Positions 1 through 10,988 of a stretch of DNA of 64,000 nucleotides are shown here, piece after piece. The translations under genes were made by a program, and so were the position numbers. This stretch comes from Piliocolobus tephrosceles. Taxonomy: Eukaryota; Chordata; Mammalia; Primates; Cercopithecidae. The notes under the pieces are model-generated. The model was not told where the DNA came from, made no database searches, and saw only the letters and a list, made by a program, of their open reading frames with translations. The stretch's first letter is position 1; every line of letters starts with the position of its first letter. The stretch is taken from positions 37,602,873 to 37,666,872 of the forward strand of contig NC_045453.1 of the NCBI RefSeq assembly GCF_002776525.5, read 5' to 3'.

Positions 1-318
1 TCAGGTATAACTCCCCAATGCAATCCCTCCCCCCTCCCCCCCTCCCCATGATAGGCCCCAGTGTGTGATGTTCCCCTTCCCGAGTCCAAGTGAACTCATT
101 GTTCAGTTCCCACCTATGAGTGAGAACATGCGGTGTTTGGTTTTCTCTTCTTGTGATAGTTTGCTAAGAATGATGGTTTCCAGCTGCATCCATGTCCCTA
201 CAAAGGACGCAAACTCATCCTTTTTTATGGCTGCATAGTATTCCATGGTGTATATGTGCCACATTTTCTTAATCCAGTCTGTCACTGATGGACATTTGGG
301 TTGATTCCAAGTCTTAAA
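1..318 (-). mobile_element. L1PA-type LINE-1 3' fragment, 5'-truncated, runs off the left edge
   Basis: Read on the minus strand this is the end of L1 ORF2 followed by part of the 3' UTR. The last 50 or so ORF2p residues are visible (HIYTMEYYAAIKKDEFASF, ending in LIGGN), with the stop near 103. Below about 100 lies the G-rich 3' UTR tract, seen here as C-rich. Homology stops at about 315, just after 'ttgattccaagtctt', so the copy is 5'-truncated. The 3' terminus and poly(A) lie outside the window. It sits antisense to SYNDIG1 in its last intron. Confidence 0.9.
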
Positions 319-1017
319 GAAGCAGATTCTTGTTAGCTTGCACCTGACAGTTGGCACTTCATCAGAAGGTCTAAGTAAAGAAGTCGATGTAGATATACTT
401 TTAATTTTGCATCTTGCTCCCAATCAGAGAACCCAGGAACTAAACAGTTGAGAGCCATATGAACACACAGGCAGGGCAGGGTACACGGCAGCACTTTCTC
501 GATGGCTTGAAACCTGCTTCCCTGGAGTTGACACAGGGCAGTGCATGCGACAGAATCAGGGGAATCTGTTTTGGGTATATATGCCATCAATTCACGCTTC
601 AGAGGCAAGTTTCTTCTCACTAAGGAAAGAAAAAGCGGTATGATATGAACATCCTCTTTGAGCCAAACACTTTCTTTGGGAAGGGGAATGATGATGAATA
701 TCCCAAAGTGCAGCGCAGGGTATGTGGGCTCACAAGCATCTGTGGAAAAGGAGAGGCACTTGTCAATTTCATATGGAAATATCAGGATAGCCCTGAAATG
801 GCAGCTTGCAAGGAACCAGATGGAGCAGGCGATACCATGACACAATTCCGAGAATAATCCCAGTTAAGAAGGCCCACCAAGCTGGAACCTGTTTTCCAAA
901 GGAAAGTGCCCTTTTTCATTTGAGATAAAAAACTCAGGAAATGGGTGGATTTTTTTTCTAGCAATTAGATACATGCAAGGGAGTATTGTGAAAAGTTGGG
1001 GATAGACTGAGCAGCAC
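319..1017. other. Unassigned intronic DNA
   Basis: SYNDIG1 last-intron sequence. The open frames here lack any recognisable domain. I see no Alu, L1 or LTR homology. Confidence 0.5.
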
Positions 1018-1398
1018 ATCAGTCAGACTGGGCTGCTGTCACAAGTTACTGTGGACTAGGTGGTTTAAACAGCAGCCATCTGTTTCTCACAGTTCTAGAG
1101 GCTGGACATCTGAGATCAGGGTACTAGCATGGTCAGGTTCTGGGGAGGGCTGTCTTCCAGGCTGCAGATGGCCACCTTCTCCCTGTGTCCTCACTGGTTT
1201 GCAGAGAGAGAACTCTTGTGTCTTCTCTTCTTAGAAAGGCACCCATCCCAACCTGAGGGTTTCAGCCTCATGACCTCATCCAAACCCAGTCACCTCCCAA
1301 TGGCTCCCCCTTCTAATACCATCTCATTGGAATTAGGGCTTCAATATATGAAGTTGGGGGGGTGGAGTGGTACACACACGTGCAGCCCATAGCAGTTT
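1018..1398 (-). mobile_element. ERVL-MaLR solo LTR (MST/MLT1 type)
   Basis: On the plus strand it shows the reverse-complement MaLR order: 'gggctgctgtcacaa', 'ggtttaaacagcag', 'ctcacagttctagaggctgg', 'cctcatgacctcatcc', 'cacctcccaatggc', 'ctaataccatctcattgg'. It ends near 'cccatagcag'. The copy is diverged and no internal retroviral sequence flanks it. Subfamily is uncertain. Confidence 0.8.
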
Positions 1399-4061
1399 GG
1401 CTCGCAGACATGCCTCTGGGCAGTGAAGAAACAAACTCAGCTTCACTGAAGGCCCTCTCTTGAAGTGGGCACTTTTCCTTTTAAGAGAGGAGGTTTGTGG
1501 AGGTTTATGATCTGCTGCCATTGCCCCGCAGTGTGTGTCTTGGTGTCACCAAGGATCTGAGGACATACAGAGCATGTGGCACCTTCCCAGTGTATCCACT
1601 CCGACTACCAAATCTTCACTTCACTTGACTATAGAATAATTGCGAGGTCTGATTTCCTTTGTCTCACTATATTATCACACATTTGGGGTTAGTGGATGTC
1701 AGAAACTCTTGCAGCAGGAAAATAAAACCCTGAAGGAGTGGAACTAGGAAGTGCACATCCCTGGTTGCTAGCATCCAGTCTGAAAGCAGGGAGGCTCCCC
1801 AGGGAGAGGCCAGAAGGGCCAGCAGTAAGACCAGCGCCAGCCTGGCAAGGGCTGCTTCTCTTCTCTGCTGCAGAGGCAAACAGTTTTCGGAAGTTCAGAT
1901 CCAACTGTGCTAAGCAAGTCGTCTTCTTAGTAAGGGCTGAGTGTTAGAAATGAGTGCCCAAGCCAAGTGCAGCAACATAGAGGCCAAGACTCAGCAGCCA
2001 GATTCCATCTCAGCAGTCAACATTGGGATGCTAACAGCTGGTGGAGGCCAGCATCTGCAGAGGACACTATTGCTGTATTCATGTTACCAGCATGCTGCTT
2101 GAATTTCTGTTGGAAAAGGTACTGATTCTTATTATTCACTTATATCCTGGATATATCCTTCATTCATGTCATCCGTGTGCAAGGTGCTATGTTAAGTGTT
2201 GAAAAAGGTGGACAAAAAGGCGACCTATGCTCCCTTGGAGCTTACAGTCTAGTGGGCAAATGAACATTCACTTAGTAAGTGTCATGAATGCAAAGTTGTA
2301 TGAAAGCATGGTGCGGGGAAGCATGACCTGAACCAGGGACCAAGGAAGACTGCCCCAGGGACTCAATGTTTGTGTGAGATCTGGAGACATCCTGTTGAGG
2401 TGGTGGGCAGGGGGCCCTACAGCTGAAGGTGAGCCACCTGGAAGTAGTAGTTCTGCTTTGGGTGGACAATCAGCTGACCATCGTTTTTATGTTAACTCCC
2501 CTCACTCAGTTTATAATTTTCTTTGGTGGTTCCATTGAGATCTAGGATTTGTTTTTTCCCTGCTGGAAATCTATGAGCTCTAATTTATGAAATTGTCATC
2601 ATCCTTAGAGACAATCTTTGTGTTTTATTGGGCTTGAGTGCTGGATCCATTCATGTTTTAACATCTCAGCAGGGCTCTTGCACATATGTATCTATAAATT
2701 CAGGGCCCATGCCTATGGTTATCCTGACTTGAGGTCTGGATTGCTCACTTACGGTCCAGGACAGACACAAAGCTTACTCGCTGGTTTATTAACATGGGGT
2801 GGAGACTGGGGAATTTCTAGTCCTCTGTCATGGAGAGAATTCTTTGAGGCTATGGGATTTATGCATGAGTTCTCCCTGGACCAAACACCATGTCCTGTCT
2901 CCCCTCAAGGCATTAGAAACTCAGCCACACACCCCCAGTCCTGAGTCCTGGAAATGAATTACCCATTGGCTACATAGTTTCTGTGCCTTCTCAGTGAAAA
3001 GGGTCACCCATGTCATCCCAGTTGGCCATCTTGCTGGAATGCAAGACCTGTCATACTTCACAGATAAACACCAGTGACAGTACCAAATGTAAAAGACTTT
3101 ATTTAAAACAGGAAAATATTAAAATAGAAAATGCAAATAAAATGAATTAAAATACAGGAAGCCATTGCTCCCTGTGGCATACACTCATCTTTAATACATT
3201 TTGTGCAACAAACAGATGGATCGCATGGGCATGGGAGGGCCAACAAACACAGCTCCCCTGTGTCAGCCAGGCCCTGGGTCACAGTTACCCACTAACCCAA
3301 AATAGGGGTAGCTTGCAGGCAGCAGGGCACTGGGTGTGGTTCAGAAAGCAAGTTGGACTCTGTGAGCGTGCATCTGTTGCTTACACTTTCTCAGTCTTCA
3401 TTGTCTCATCTATAACGTGTCATCTAGACCAGTCCCCAAGGCTGTTGTGAAAGCAAACTCATAAAGAGTGAACCAGCTAGAAAGTAGCATTTGTACAATG
3501 CTGTGTCTGCCTTCCAGGAGGCACCACGTTTATAAACAGAAATCTGCAAGTTTGCCAGCTGTGCTCGAAATAAATGGCCCATCTAGTTTGTGCTGAGCCC
3601 TCCGACCATAGTGAGCTGTCCATCCTCAGTTCACATGGTGTGTATCTGCCTGTGCGCTCCCACTCAGCATTACGTACATGGGCAGCACCATGGAGCCAAA
3701 TGAAACAAATCGATTGTGGAAACACTTCTATCCTTTTTTTTTTTCCCACTTGAATTAAAGAAGATTCAACCTTATATGTTGTGCAGATTCTCCAGGTGAG
3801 AAAGATATCCCTCTCTTTACCATAAGCACTGGGTCTCAAAATTCCTTGCATCAGCCCAGCCTCCCAGCTGGGACAGCGTTTCCTGTGTGCTCTTGCCAGC
3901 TGTAATGGTTCTGCAGTATGTGTGGAAATGGACTGTTGCATCGTATGAAAACAAATGTGTGTTTCTTGAAAATGCAATGTATCTTGTACTTCTTACAGCT
4001 CACTTCTGGCTCCCAAGGGCTCCCAAGGACCACGCAATGACTCTTCTTGTTTCTTTCTTTC
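1399..4061. other. Intronic DNA, mostly unassigned, with two MIR/L2-like fragments
   Basis: Bases about 2165-2330 carry the L2/MIR-like wording 'aaggtgctatgttaag ... ggagcttacagtctagtg'. Bases about 3345-3465 resemble a MIR core in plus orientation ('ttcattgtctcatctataa ... ggctgttgtgaa'). Bases about 3090-3160 are an A-rich stretch with several AATAAA-like words. No coding exon is recognisable. Confidence 0.45.
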
Positions 4062-4320
4062 TTTTTTTTTTTTTTAAGACAGAGTCTCACTCTGTAGCCC
4101 AGGCTGGAGTGCAGTGGTGCGATCTCAGCTCACTGCAACCCCCACCTCCGGGGCTCAAGCAATTCTCCTGAGTCAGCTTCCCAAGTAGCTGGGATTACAG
4201 GTGTACACCACCATGTCCGGCTAATTTTTTGTATTTTCAGTAGAGATAGGGTTTTCACCATGTCGCCCTGGGTAGTCTCAAACTCCTGAGCTCAGGCAAT
4301 CCATCTGCCTCGGCCTCCTT
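4062..4320 (-). mobile_element. Alu (older, S- or J-like), truncated
   Basis: A poly(T) run is followed by 'gacagagtctcactctgtag', 'gtagctgggattacagg' and 'ctcaaactcctgagctcagg'. Homology stops at 'ggcctcctt', so the first 40 or so bases of the Alu (in Alu orientation) are missing. Its age and wording fit AluS or AluJ rather than AluY. Confidence 0.9.
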
Positions 4321-4899
4321 ATATTCATATGTGTGTTTGTTTTTATTGTGTTTTCTTATCATTTCAGCTTGTTTGTGTTTGTTCACATGTGTTTACTCTT
4401 AAGGCCAACACTCTTGAATTTATCTATTTTGCTTCCCTGCAAAGAGACTGACTGGAAGCATAGGTCCTTACCAGGACCATTCCCCAAATATCGCCTTAGA
4501 ACCATGGCCACAGACTGCATTCGCTGCCGATAAAGGCCACAAAAATGTCACAAATATATCTCTTGGTCAAAAAGGGGATAAGGCAAGAGATTGTGGGTTA
4601 ATCACTATAAACTTCCCCACCAAGGGCCTATCCACATTTCCTGAAGTTGCAGTCAGTCCTGCTACAGAAGGAGTGACAAAGGCAGATAAATGACCACACA
4701 TGAGCCAAGTTTGTGATTGAATCAGTAAAGCACACATTGCAGTTGTTTTGACGTACATTTAAAACAAAGGAAATTTACTCAGCTGTGCAGATTAGAAGTC
4801 TAATACATAATGAGCTAAGGAAGCTTCTTCATAGGCAAAGCCTCCCATCCTAGGCCACCAGTGAAAGGGGAGTCACTGGAGGAGAGTGGCTGTTACTGC
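4321..4899. other. Unassigned intronic DNA
   Basis: No repeat family or exon recognised. Confidence 0.4.
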
Positions 4900-5427
4900 A
4901 GTACACTAAAGATGACCACGCATTTCTTGACCTGCTTCCTGCATCCTTTTCCCTTGAATCTGGGCTGACCCCACTGAGTCACTCGTAACCAGTAGGACAC
5001 AGCAGAAGTGATGTTCTGAGTCTCCTGTGGCTGATAACCAGGAGAAACTTGCAGCTTCCCCCTGCAACACTCACCCAGAGCCCTGAGCTGCCACACAGGA
5101 AGTTCAGCTAGCGGTGGCCACCGTGCTGGAGAGGCCCAGGCACCAGGTGTGAGTGCAGCCATCTCAGGCACCCCAGGGCAGTCCGTGCTGGAGAGGCCCA
5201 GGCACCAGGTGTGAGTGCAGCCGTCTCAGGCACCCCAGGGCAGTCCAGACACCGGTGACCCCACATCAGGTGACCCAGTTAATGCCCTATGGAGTAGAAG
5301 AGTCACCCAGCTGGTCTGATCTGAATTCCTGACCCACAAATTATCAGACAGAAGAAAATGTTGTTGTTCAAGCCACCAGGCTTTGGAACCATTTGTTACC
5401 AGCAGTAGATAATTTAGAACAGTCACC
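4900..5427 (+). mobile_element. ERVL-MaLR LTR, MLT1 type
   Basis: Several characteristic MLT1 stretches appear in order: 'cctgcttcctgcatcc', 'cttgaatctgggctgacc', 'gcagaagtgatgttctgag', 'gaattcctgacccacaaatt', 'ttgttgttcaagccacc', 'aaccatttgttaccagcag'. The middle of the LTR contains an exact-looking 62-bp tandem duplication, annotated separately. The 5' boundary is approximate. Confidence 0.75.
5123..5246. repeat. 62-bp tandem duplication, two copies
   Basis: Copy 1 is 5123-5184 and copy 2 is 5185-5246. They differ at one position ('ccatctcagg' versus 'ccgtctcagg'). The duplication lies inside an ancient MLT1-type LTR yet is about 98% identical between copies, so it is much younger than its host. 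Confidence 0.93.
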
Positions 5428-6987
5428 GCTCCCCACAGAGGGGTCATCTTTGCGGAATGATGCATGAGCCCTCGGGTTGCATCCAGGAAATGGGATTGAT
5501 GGGAAAGCCAGGCAGAGGCATTGAAAGGGAAGCATTAACAAGCTGAGGCTCCTCCCCGCAAGTGAGATGCAAGGTGCGGCCAAAGACACACCCGTCTCTA
5601 GCCTCTGCTCAAAATTCTCTTCCTCCTGGAACCTCCTAATTTTGTTTTCAGCTACCAGGATTCATCCCTTACCCCAGGATGCCTTACTGAGGAACATTCA
5701 CAAAACTTACATGAGCTCCTCCACTGTAACCTCCAAGTCAGAAGGGCCATCAGAAGAGGCTTCTGCCTGTCCCACCCTGGGCTCTGGTCCAGCCCTCGGC
5801 CTGCTCGTGGTTGGCTGTGACTCCAGTAAGTTTAACAGCTTCCAAGTGACCTAATGTGATTCTTCATTCAGCTTATTGTGATATGGGAGAAATGGAAATA
5901 TGACAAAGCAATTGATTGAGACACAGCAGATGACGCCCACGCTGTACCCGTATTCCCTTTGCACTCATGGCTCTAACTGCAAATACCCCCCATGGCTCTG
6001 TTGGAGGCTTTCTCCACTCACACCAGGGTGCCCGGCCATGTGCAGGGGAGGGCCAGAAATGTGGGGAGGTGAACACACGGGAGCAGCCCTCAAGCAACGG
6101 TGGAGGAGACTGGGGTTAAGTATTCCAGACTCCTTGCTCCTAGAGGGGAGCCCCTGGGAATATTCTTCCAGAAGTCTGCAGTGGGGCTGACACAGCCACC
6201 CCCTGCTCATTCACCCACCCTGCACCGGCTCCTCTGCCTCCCTATCTGCCTCCCTATCTCACCTCTCTACCTTCTTAATGGCACTTCCTGGGATCACCTC
6301 CAAGGAAACTGCTTGCCCTCCTATCCTTGTCTCAGAGTCACCTCTGGACCCCGCCTAAGCTGGAAAGACATTAAGAACAAAGGGATCTGTTTCTAGTGGC
6401 ACTTGAACATTTGTGTTATGTCAGCTCCTTCATAAAATCTTCACTTAAGTTACGGTAGAAGAATAAGGTGTGAAACCATGAAGGAAAAGAAAAAGGATGT
6501 GGAGCAACAGGAAACAAAGATGTCAGCACATTTTGGAAGATGAAAGTTCACAAAGGAGTGGTGATTGTGCAGTGTGGCTGAGTCTGCAAGCCCCTGTGAC
6601 AACAGCAGCAGGAATCAGCCAGTCCACTCCACCATCACCGTGAGGAGGCAGGGCTGGGGAGCTCCAGGTGTGAGGCAAGACGTGGCGAAGACATCCACCT
6701 GAGAGCAGTGCATTTCTAAGTTGTACTAGGTAAAGCACCCAGTCCTGTCTCCCATCTTCAGGGCTCAGTGGCAGACATTTCTTCATCCCAGCAGGAGACC
6801 AGTCAGAATGCCTCCAGACTTGGTGACTCGGGGCACGAGGGGGGCGAAGGCAGACCACAGTCCACAGCGTGGTGAGCAGTGGGGCCCGGCCACTCCAATG
6901 CCCAGGCCACAGTGCTCCTTACCCCCCCTGGCTCTTTCCCCAAGGCAGGAGGCTGGGAGATTCGTCCCTGGAGAAAGTGAATGTCTC
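5428..6987. other. Unassigned intronic DNA
   Basis: No exon, Alu, L1 or LTR recognised. Base composition is moderate to GC-rich. Confidence 0.4.
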
Positions 6988-7690
6988 TACGTTAGTCTTC
7001 TAAGGCCACCATAACAAAATGCCAGACTGAGTGACTAAACAACAGAAATTTAACTCTGTCAACTCTGGAGGCTGGAAGCCTGAGGTTGGCAGGGCTGGAT
7101 TATCCTGAGGCCACTCTTCTTCACGTGGCCGCCTTCTTGTCACGGCTTCACGGTGTCATCCCTCTGTGTCCACATCATCTCTTCCTGTAAGGACACCACG
7201 CATGTCAGATGAGGGCCCATCCTAACAATGCCATTTCCCAACAATGCCATTTACACTTAATCACCTCTTTAAAGACCCTGTCTCCAAATACAGTCACATT
7301 CGGAGGTACTGGGGGCCAGGATTTCACCATATAATTTTGGGGAAACAAAATTCAGCCTAGGCCGGGTGCGGTGGCTCAAGCCTTTAATCCCAGCACTTTG
7401 GGCGGCCGAGACGGGCGGATCACGAGGTCAGGAGATCGAGACCATCCTGGCTAACACGGTGAAACCCCGTCTCTACTAAAAAATACAAAAAACTAGCCAG
7501 GCGATGTGGCGGGCGCCTGTAGTCCCAGCTACTCGGGAGGCTGAGGCAGGAGAATGGCGTAAGCCCAGGAGGCGGAGCTTGCAGTGAGCTGAGATCCGGC
7601 CACTGCACTCCAGCCTGGGCGGCAGAGCAAGACTCCGTCTCAAAAAAAAAAAAAAAAAAATTTCAGCCTATAACAGTCCCCAGAGAAGAG
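6988..7690 (-). mobile_element. ERVL-MaLR LTR split by an Alu insertion
   Basis: The reverse-complement MaLR pattern runs from 'ttagtcttctaaggccaccat' through 'ctctggaggctggaagcc' and 'cacctctttaaagaccctgtc' to 'ttggggaaacaaaattcagcc'. It is interrupted at 7359 and resumes after 7661. The word 'ttcagccta' occurs on both sides of the Alu as a target-site duplication, which shows the insertion order: LTR first, Alu later. Confidence 0.8.
7360..7661 (+). mobile_element. AluY, Old World monkey AluYRa-like
   Basis: Full-length Alu with both arms, the A-rich linker and a poly(A) tail of about 18. 'ggctcaagcctttaatccc', 'aaactagccaggcg' and 'gagatccggccactgcac' are wording I associate with AluYRa elements of cercopithecines rather than human AluY. 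It is flanked by the 9-bp duplication 'ttcagccta' (7351-7359 and 7662-7670) within a MaLR LTR. Confidence 0.92.
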
Positions 7691-8231
7691 ACCAATGTAC
7701 AATGTATGCTGTTGTATAGAAGCTAAAGAAATCTAAGAGACAGCCTGCAGCCTAATCAATACTATGGAAAATCTCACCAGTTAATCAGTGCCATATATGC
7801 AGAGCATCTGATTAGCCTGTTGGTGATCCTCAATGTTAAATAACAGCCAGTGATTTCCTGACACTTGAGAACACCTGTACCATGGAAAAAAAAAAAAAAG
7901 AGAGAGAGAGACCTGAACAAATGGGTGAGGGTCAGGGGAAGGATTCTGATTGATAGAGAGACAATGCAGGAAGTAGAAAGTGTCTTTCAAAAAATCTATA
8001 CAGTTAATATTTTCAGAGAGATAAGGAATGAAATCAACTTCCTGAAACCAAAAAGGAAAGTTGTGTAAAAGCAAAAGCGAGAGAACAAAAAGAGTAAACA
8101 AACAAAAAGAGTAAATAAAAGGAAATTAAGGAATACGATACCCAAATACTATCCCATAGAAGGCTTGGAGAACGATTGAGGAAATGTCCCATAAAGTACA
8201 ACAAAAGGAAAGAGGTGGACAGTGACAAAAG

Positions 8232-8436
8232 CAAGCAAGAGAAGGGAAGACAGAGAGAAAGAAAGAAGGGAAGGAAGAGAGGGAGGGAGGTGGACAGGGA
8301 GGGAGGGAGGGAGTGAAGGAGGAAGGAAGGAAGGAAGGAAGGAAGGAAGGAAGGAAGGAAGGAAGGNNNNNNNNNNAGGAAGGAAGGAAGGAAGGAAGGA
8401 AGGAAGGAAGGAAGGAAGGAAGGAAAGAAAGAAGCA
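8232..8436. repeat. (GGAA)n microsatellite with degenerate GGGA flank
   Basis: Near-perfect GGAA units fill about 8320-8424. They are preceded by a degenerate purine tract (8232-8320) and interrupted by 10 Ns. The minus strand reads TTCC/TTTC and gives artefactual Pro/Ser/Phe/Leu open frames. The gap means the true repeat number is unknown. Confidence 0.97.
8367..8376. other. Assembly gap, 10 N
   Basis: Run of N inside the GGAA array, probably an unresolved array length. Confidence 0.99.
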
Positions 8437-8549
8437 AGCATGGGTTAGAGAATTCATTGAACATCAAAGCCCTTCAGATCAACATTTTAGAACACCTAGG
8501 TGGCAGGGGGCTCCATCAGAGCTTCTAGAGAGAAGAAGCAGCTGCAGCA

Positions 8550-8621
8550 GTGAAGGGATATAAAGATGATGCTAGATCTGTTGAAGTGAAGGGGTATAAA
8601 GATGATGCTAGACCTATTGAC
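8550..8621. repeat. 36-bp tandem duplication, two copies
   Basis: Copies begin at 8550 and 8586 with 'gtgaagggatataaagatga' and 'gtgaaggggtataaagatga'. There are a few mismatches toward the 3' end of copy 2. The unit is a multiple of three, so it keeps a short chance frame open. Confidence 0.9.
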
Positions 8622-9439
8622 AGTATTGGAAGTGAGAAGAGTATGGGGCAAGGCTTTCAGAAGTCCAAGGAAAAATCATTTCCAAAGTGGAATTCTATAC
8701 TTTTCCAAACTGTCAGTCAAACGTGGCAGTAGAATATGGCCATTCCAGGCATGCAGAGACTGCCTCCCATGCACTGATGTTCCGAAAGCTTCCGCGGTGT
8801 GTGTTGCAGGGACAAGTTTTCCTGAGACAAGACCTGAGATCTAGGAAACGAAGACTGTAACGTCAAAGGGAAGCAAAAGGAATTTCCAAGGTGAGGCATC
8901 AAAGAGCAATCAGCTTCAATGGAGCAGAACACCAGGAGTGTGGTCCCAGGAAATAAGAAGGAATTAATAGGTCATCTGATATGTTTGATTATAGCCTGAA
9001 AAATTGCATTGAGAGGGTGTTAATGGGTGTGGTAAAAACTACAGCAACTGAAGCCAGAAGAAAAGAGGCATAAACCAGTGCACTTGGCTTAGCAGTGAAC
9101 ACAACGTACGTAGTCAAAATAATGACCATATTAGGGGATGAAGGAAAGGAGAAGTGACAGAGGGGGTGGGGACAGAGGTTTCCAAGAAAGTGAACTCTTC
9201 ATCCACCACAATAGTCGGTCAGTGATAGGTAGTTGACAAATTGATAAATCAAAAAATGAAATATGCTTAACTCCTTAAGAAAGAAGTAAATACCAGATGG
9301 ATCCACTAACAAAGTTCAAAATGTGTCTTTGGGGAAGAGCCTCAGAGGTAGAGAAGTATCCAAAGACATTGCTGCTGGTGTTTTATTTTGTACATCTTTT
9401 GGTGCCATGTATTTTACCAAACACTGTGAACATACTCCT

Positions 9440-9960
9440 TTGATGATAAAAATTATTTTAGAAACTAAATATATACATACACTTATCAGCAATTCTACTC
9501 CTAGCTATGTAGCCAGCAGAAATACATCTATATATTCATCAAAAAAAAAAAAAAAGACTAGAATGTTCATAGCAGAGCTATCCATAATAGCCCAAAACTA
9601 GAAACTATTCAGATGCTTTTCCACAGGGGAATGGACGAATAGACTGCAGTGCATTCCTGCAACAAGAGCCTAGTGAACGGATGGTCCATCACTGCACACA
9701 CAGGGGTGAGTCTCACACCCAGAGCAGAGGAGTCAGACACCATCATGCGTGTACTATGGGACCTATAGGGCGTGCCAAAGCAGGCAAACAGAATCTGGGC
9801 TGTTGTAATTCAGCAAAGTGGGCACCGCTAAGGATGAGGGACAGTGAGGGGGCACAGGAAGGCCTTGGGGGTTATATGGTGCTGTTCTTAGTGCCAATGC
9901 TGGTTACATATGTGGTGGGCCTTCCCCAAGCTGTGTACTGATGCACAGAGCACTTCTCTA
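9440..9960 (+). mobile_element. Ancient L1M fragment
   Basis: Plus-strand wording typical of the L1 ORF2 3' end and 3' UTR, strongly diverged: 'agcaattctactcctagcta', 'gaatgttcatagcagagcta', 'ccataatagcccaaaac', 'gggaatggacgaatagac'. It is interrupted by A-runs and indels. The 3' boundary is unclear. Confidence 0.65.
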
Positions 9961-10585
9961 TGAGTGTTCCACATGGTATACAGTCATATGGGAGATCCAT
10001 ATCACATTTTAAAGAAGAATGAAGGGCACAGGAAAAGCCAGTATAAAGTGTGTGACCATTTACTGCTATTTGGATCTGACGAATAAGGAGAGTGACAGTT
10101 GTCAGTCCCACAGATTCTAGCCGTAATTCTGATGTAATAATAGAATATCTCATGATTTTAGGATCATTCCTATTCCTAAACGGCCTGCATGCTGGACCCC
10201 GTGGGGCCCTGAGGAAAGCAGGCGTGCTGAGGGGCACTGGTGAGGAGGGCCAGGAGGCGTTTGCAGAGGGTAGGCTGCTGGGGTGGATCCAGCTACTCAC
10301 CTGGAGGAAGGTGAAGCATCATGGGCAGCCCCGTTAGCATTCAGAGGGCACCAGGATGTAGGACCGAGCTGAAGCCACCCAGACACAGAAATCCACTTCT
10401 TGGACCAGATCACGAGTGCCCCTTGCCCTCCTCAGGGGCTCCCGTCTCTGCTTCGCTTCCTCCTGAGCTCTGCGTGCTCTCACTTGAGCAGCGCCAGCCC
10501 CACAGCCCCCTCCCTCTCAGGCAAACTAAGCCTGAATCTGTGAGAAACGAAGGCCAGCTTCTCCCTGGCCAGGGCCAGAGGCCAG
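9961..10585. other. Unassigned intronic DNA
   Basis: No feature recognised. Confidence 0.4.
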
Positions 10586-10988
10586 TGACACCGTTTGGAT
10601 GTTTATCCCCTCCGAATCTCATATTGAGATGTACCCCCCAGCGTTGGAGGTGGGGCCTGGTGGGGGCTGTTTGGGTCACGGGGACAGATCCCTCATGGCT
10701 TGGTGCTATCCTCAAGACACTGAGTGCTCTGAGATCTGGTTGAGTAAAAGTGTGTGGCCCCTCCTCTCCCTTGCTGTCATGCTCCTGCTCTGGCCCTGTC
10801 ACAGGCTTGCTCCTGGTTTTCCTTCCTCCATAAGTGAAAAGTCCCTGAGGTCTCCCCGGAAGCGGAGTAGATGCTGGCGCCATGCTTCCTGTACAGCCTC
10901 CAGAAGGATGAGCTACTTAAATCTCTTTTCTTTATAAGTTATCAGCCTCAGGTATTCCTTTATAGCATTGCAAGGAGGGCTGAACACA
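10586..10988 (+). mobile_element. ERVL-MaLR solo LTR (MST/THE1 type)
   Basis: Plus-orientation LTR with 'tttggatgtttatcccctcc', 'gttggaggtggggcctggtg', 'gggtcacggggacagatccc', 'gcgccatgcttcctgtacag' and 'tctcttttctttataa ... ggtattcctttatagca'. The order and spacing match an almost complete LTR of about 400 bp. No internal region is attached. Confidence 0.85.

Larger units (their letters stand above)
7691..9439. other. Intronic DNA with simple and tandem repeats
   Basis: Apart from the GGAA array and the 36-bp tandem pair listed separately, no interspersed repeat or exon is evident. The sequence is purine-rich on the plus strand. Confidence 0.4.

Noticed and set aside
8034..8563. Open frames with PSFL or EGRK repeats on both strands
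   Set aside because: They are translations of the GGAA/TTCC microsatellite across a gap.
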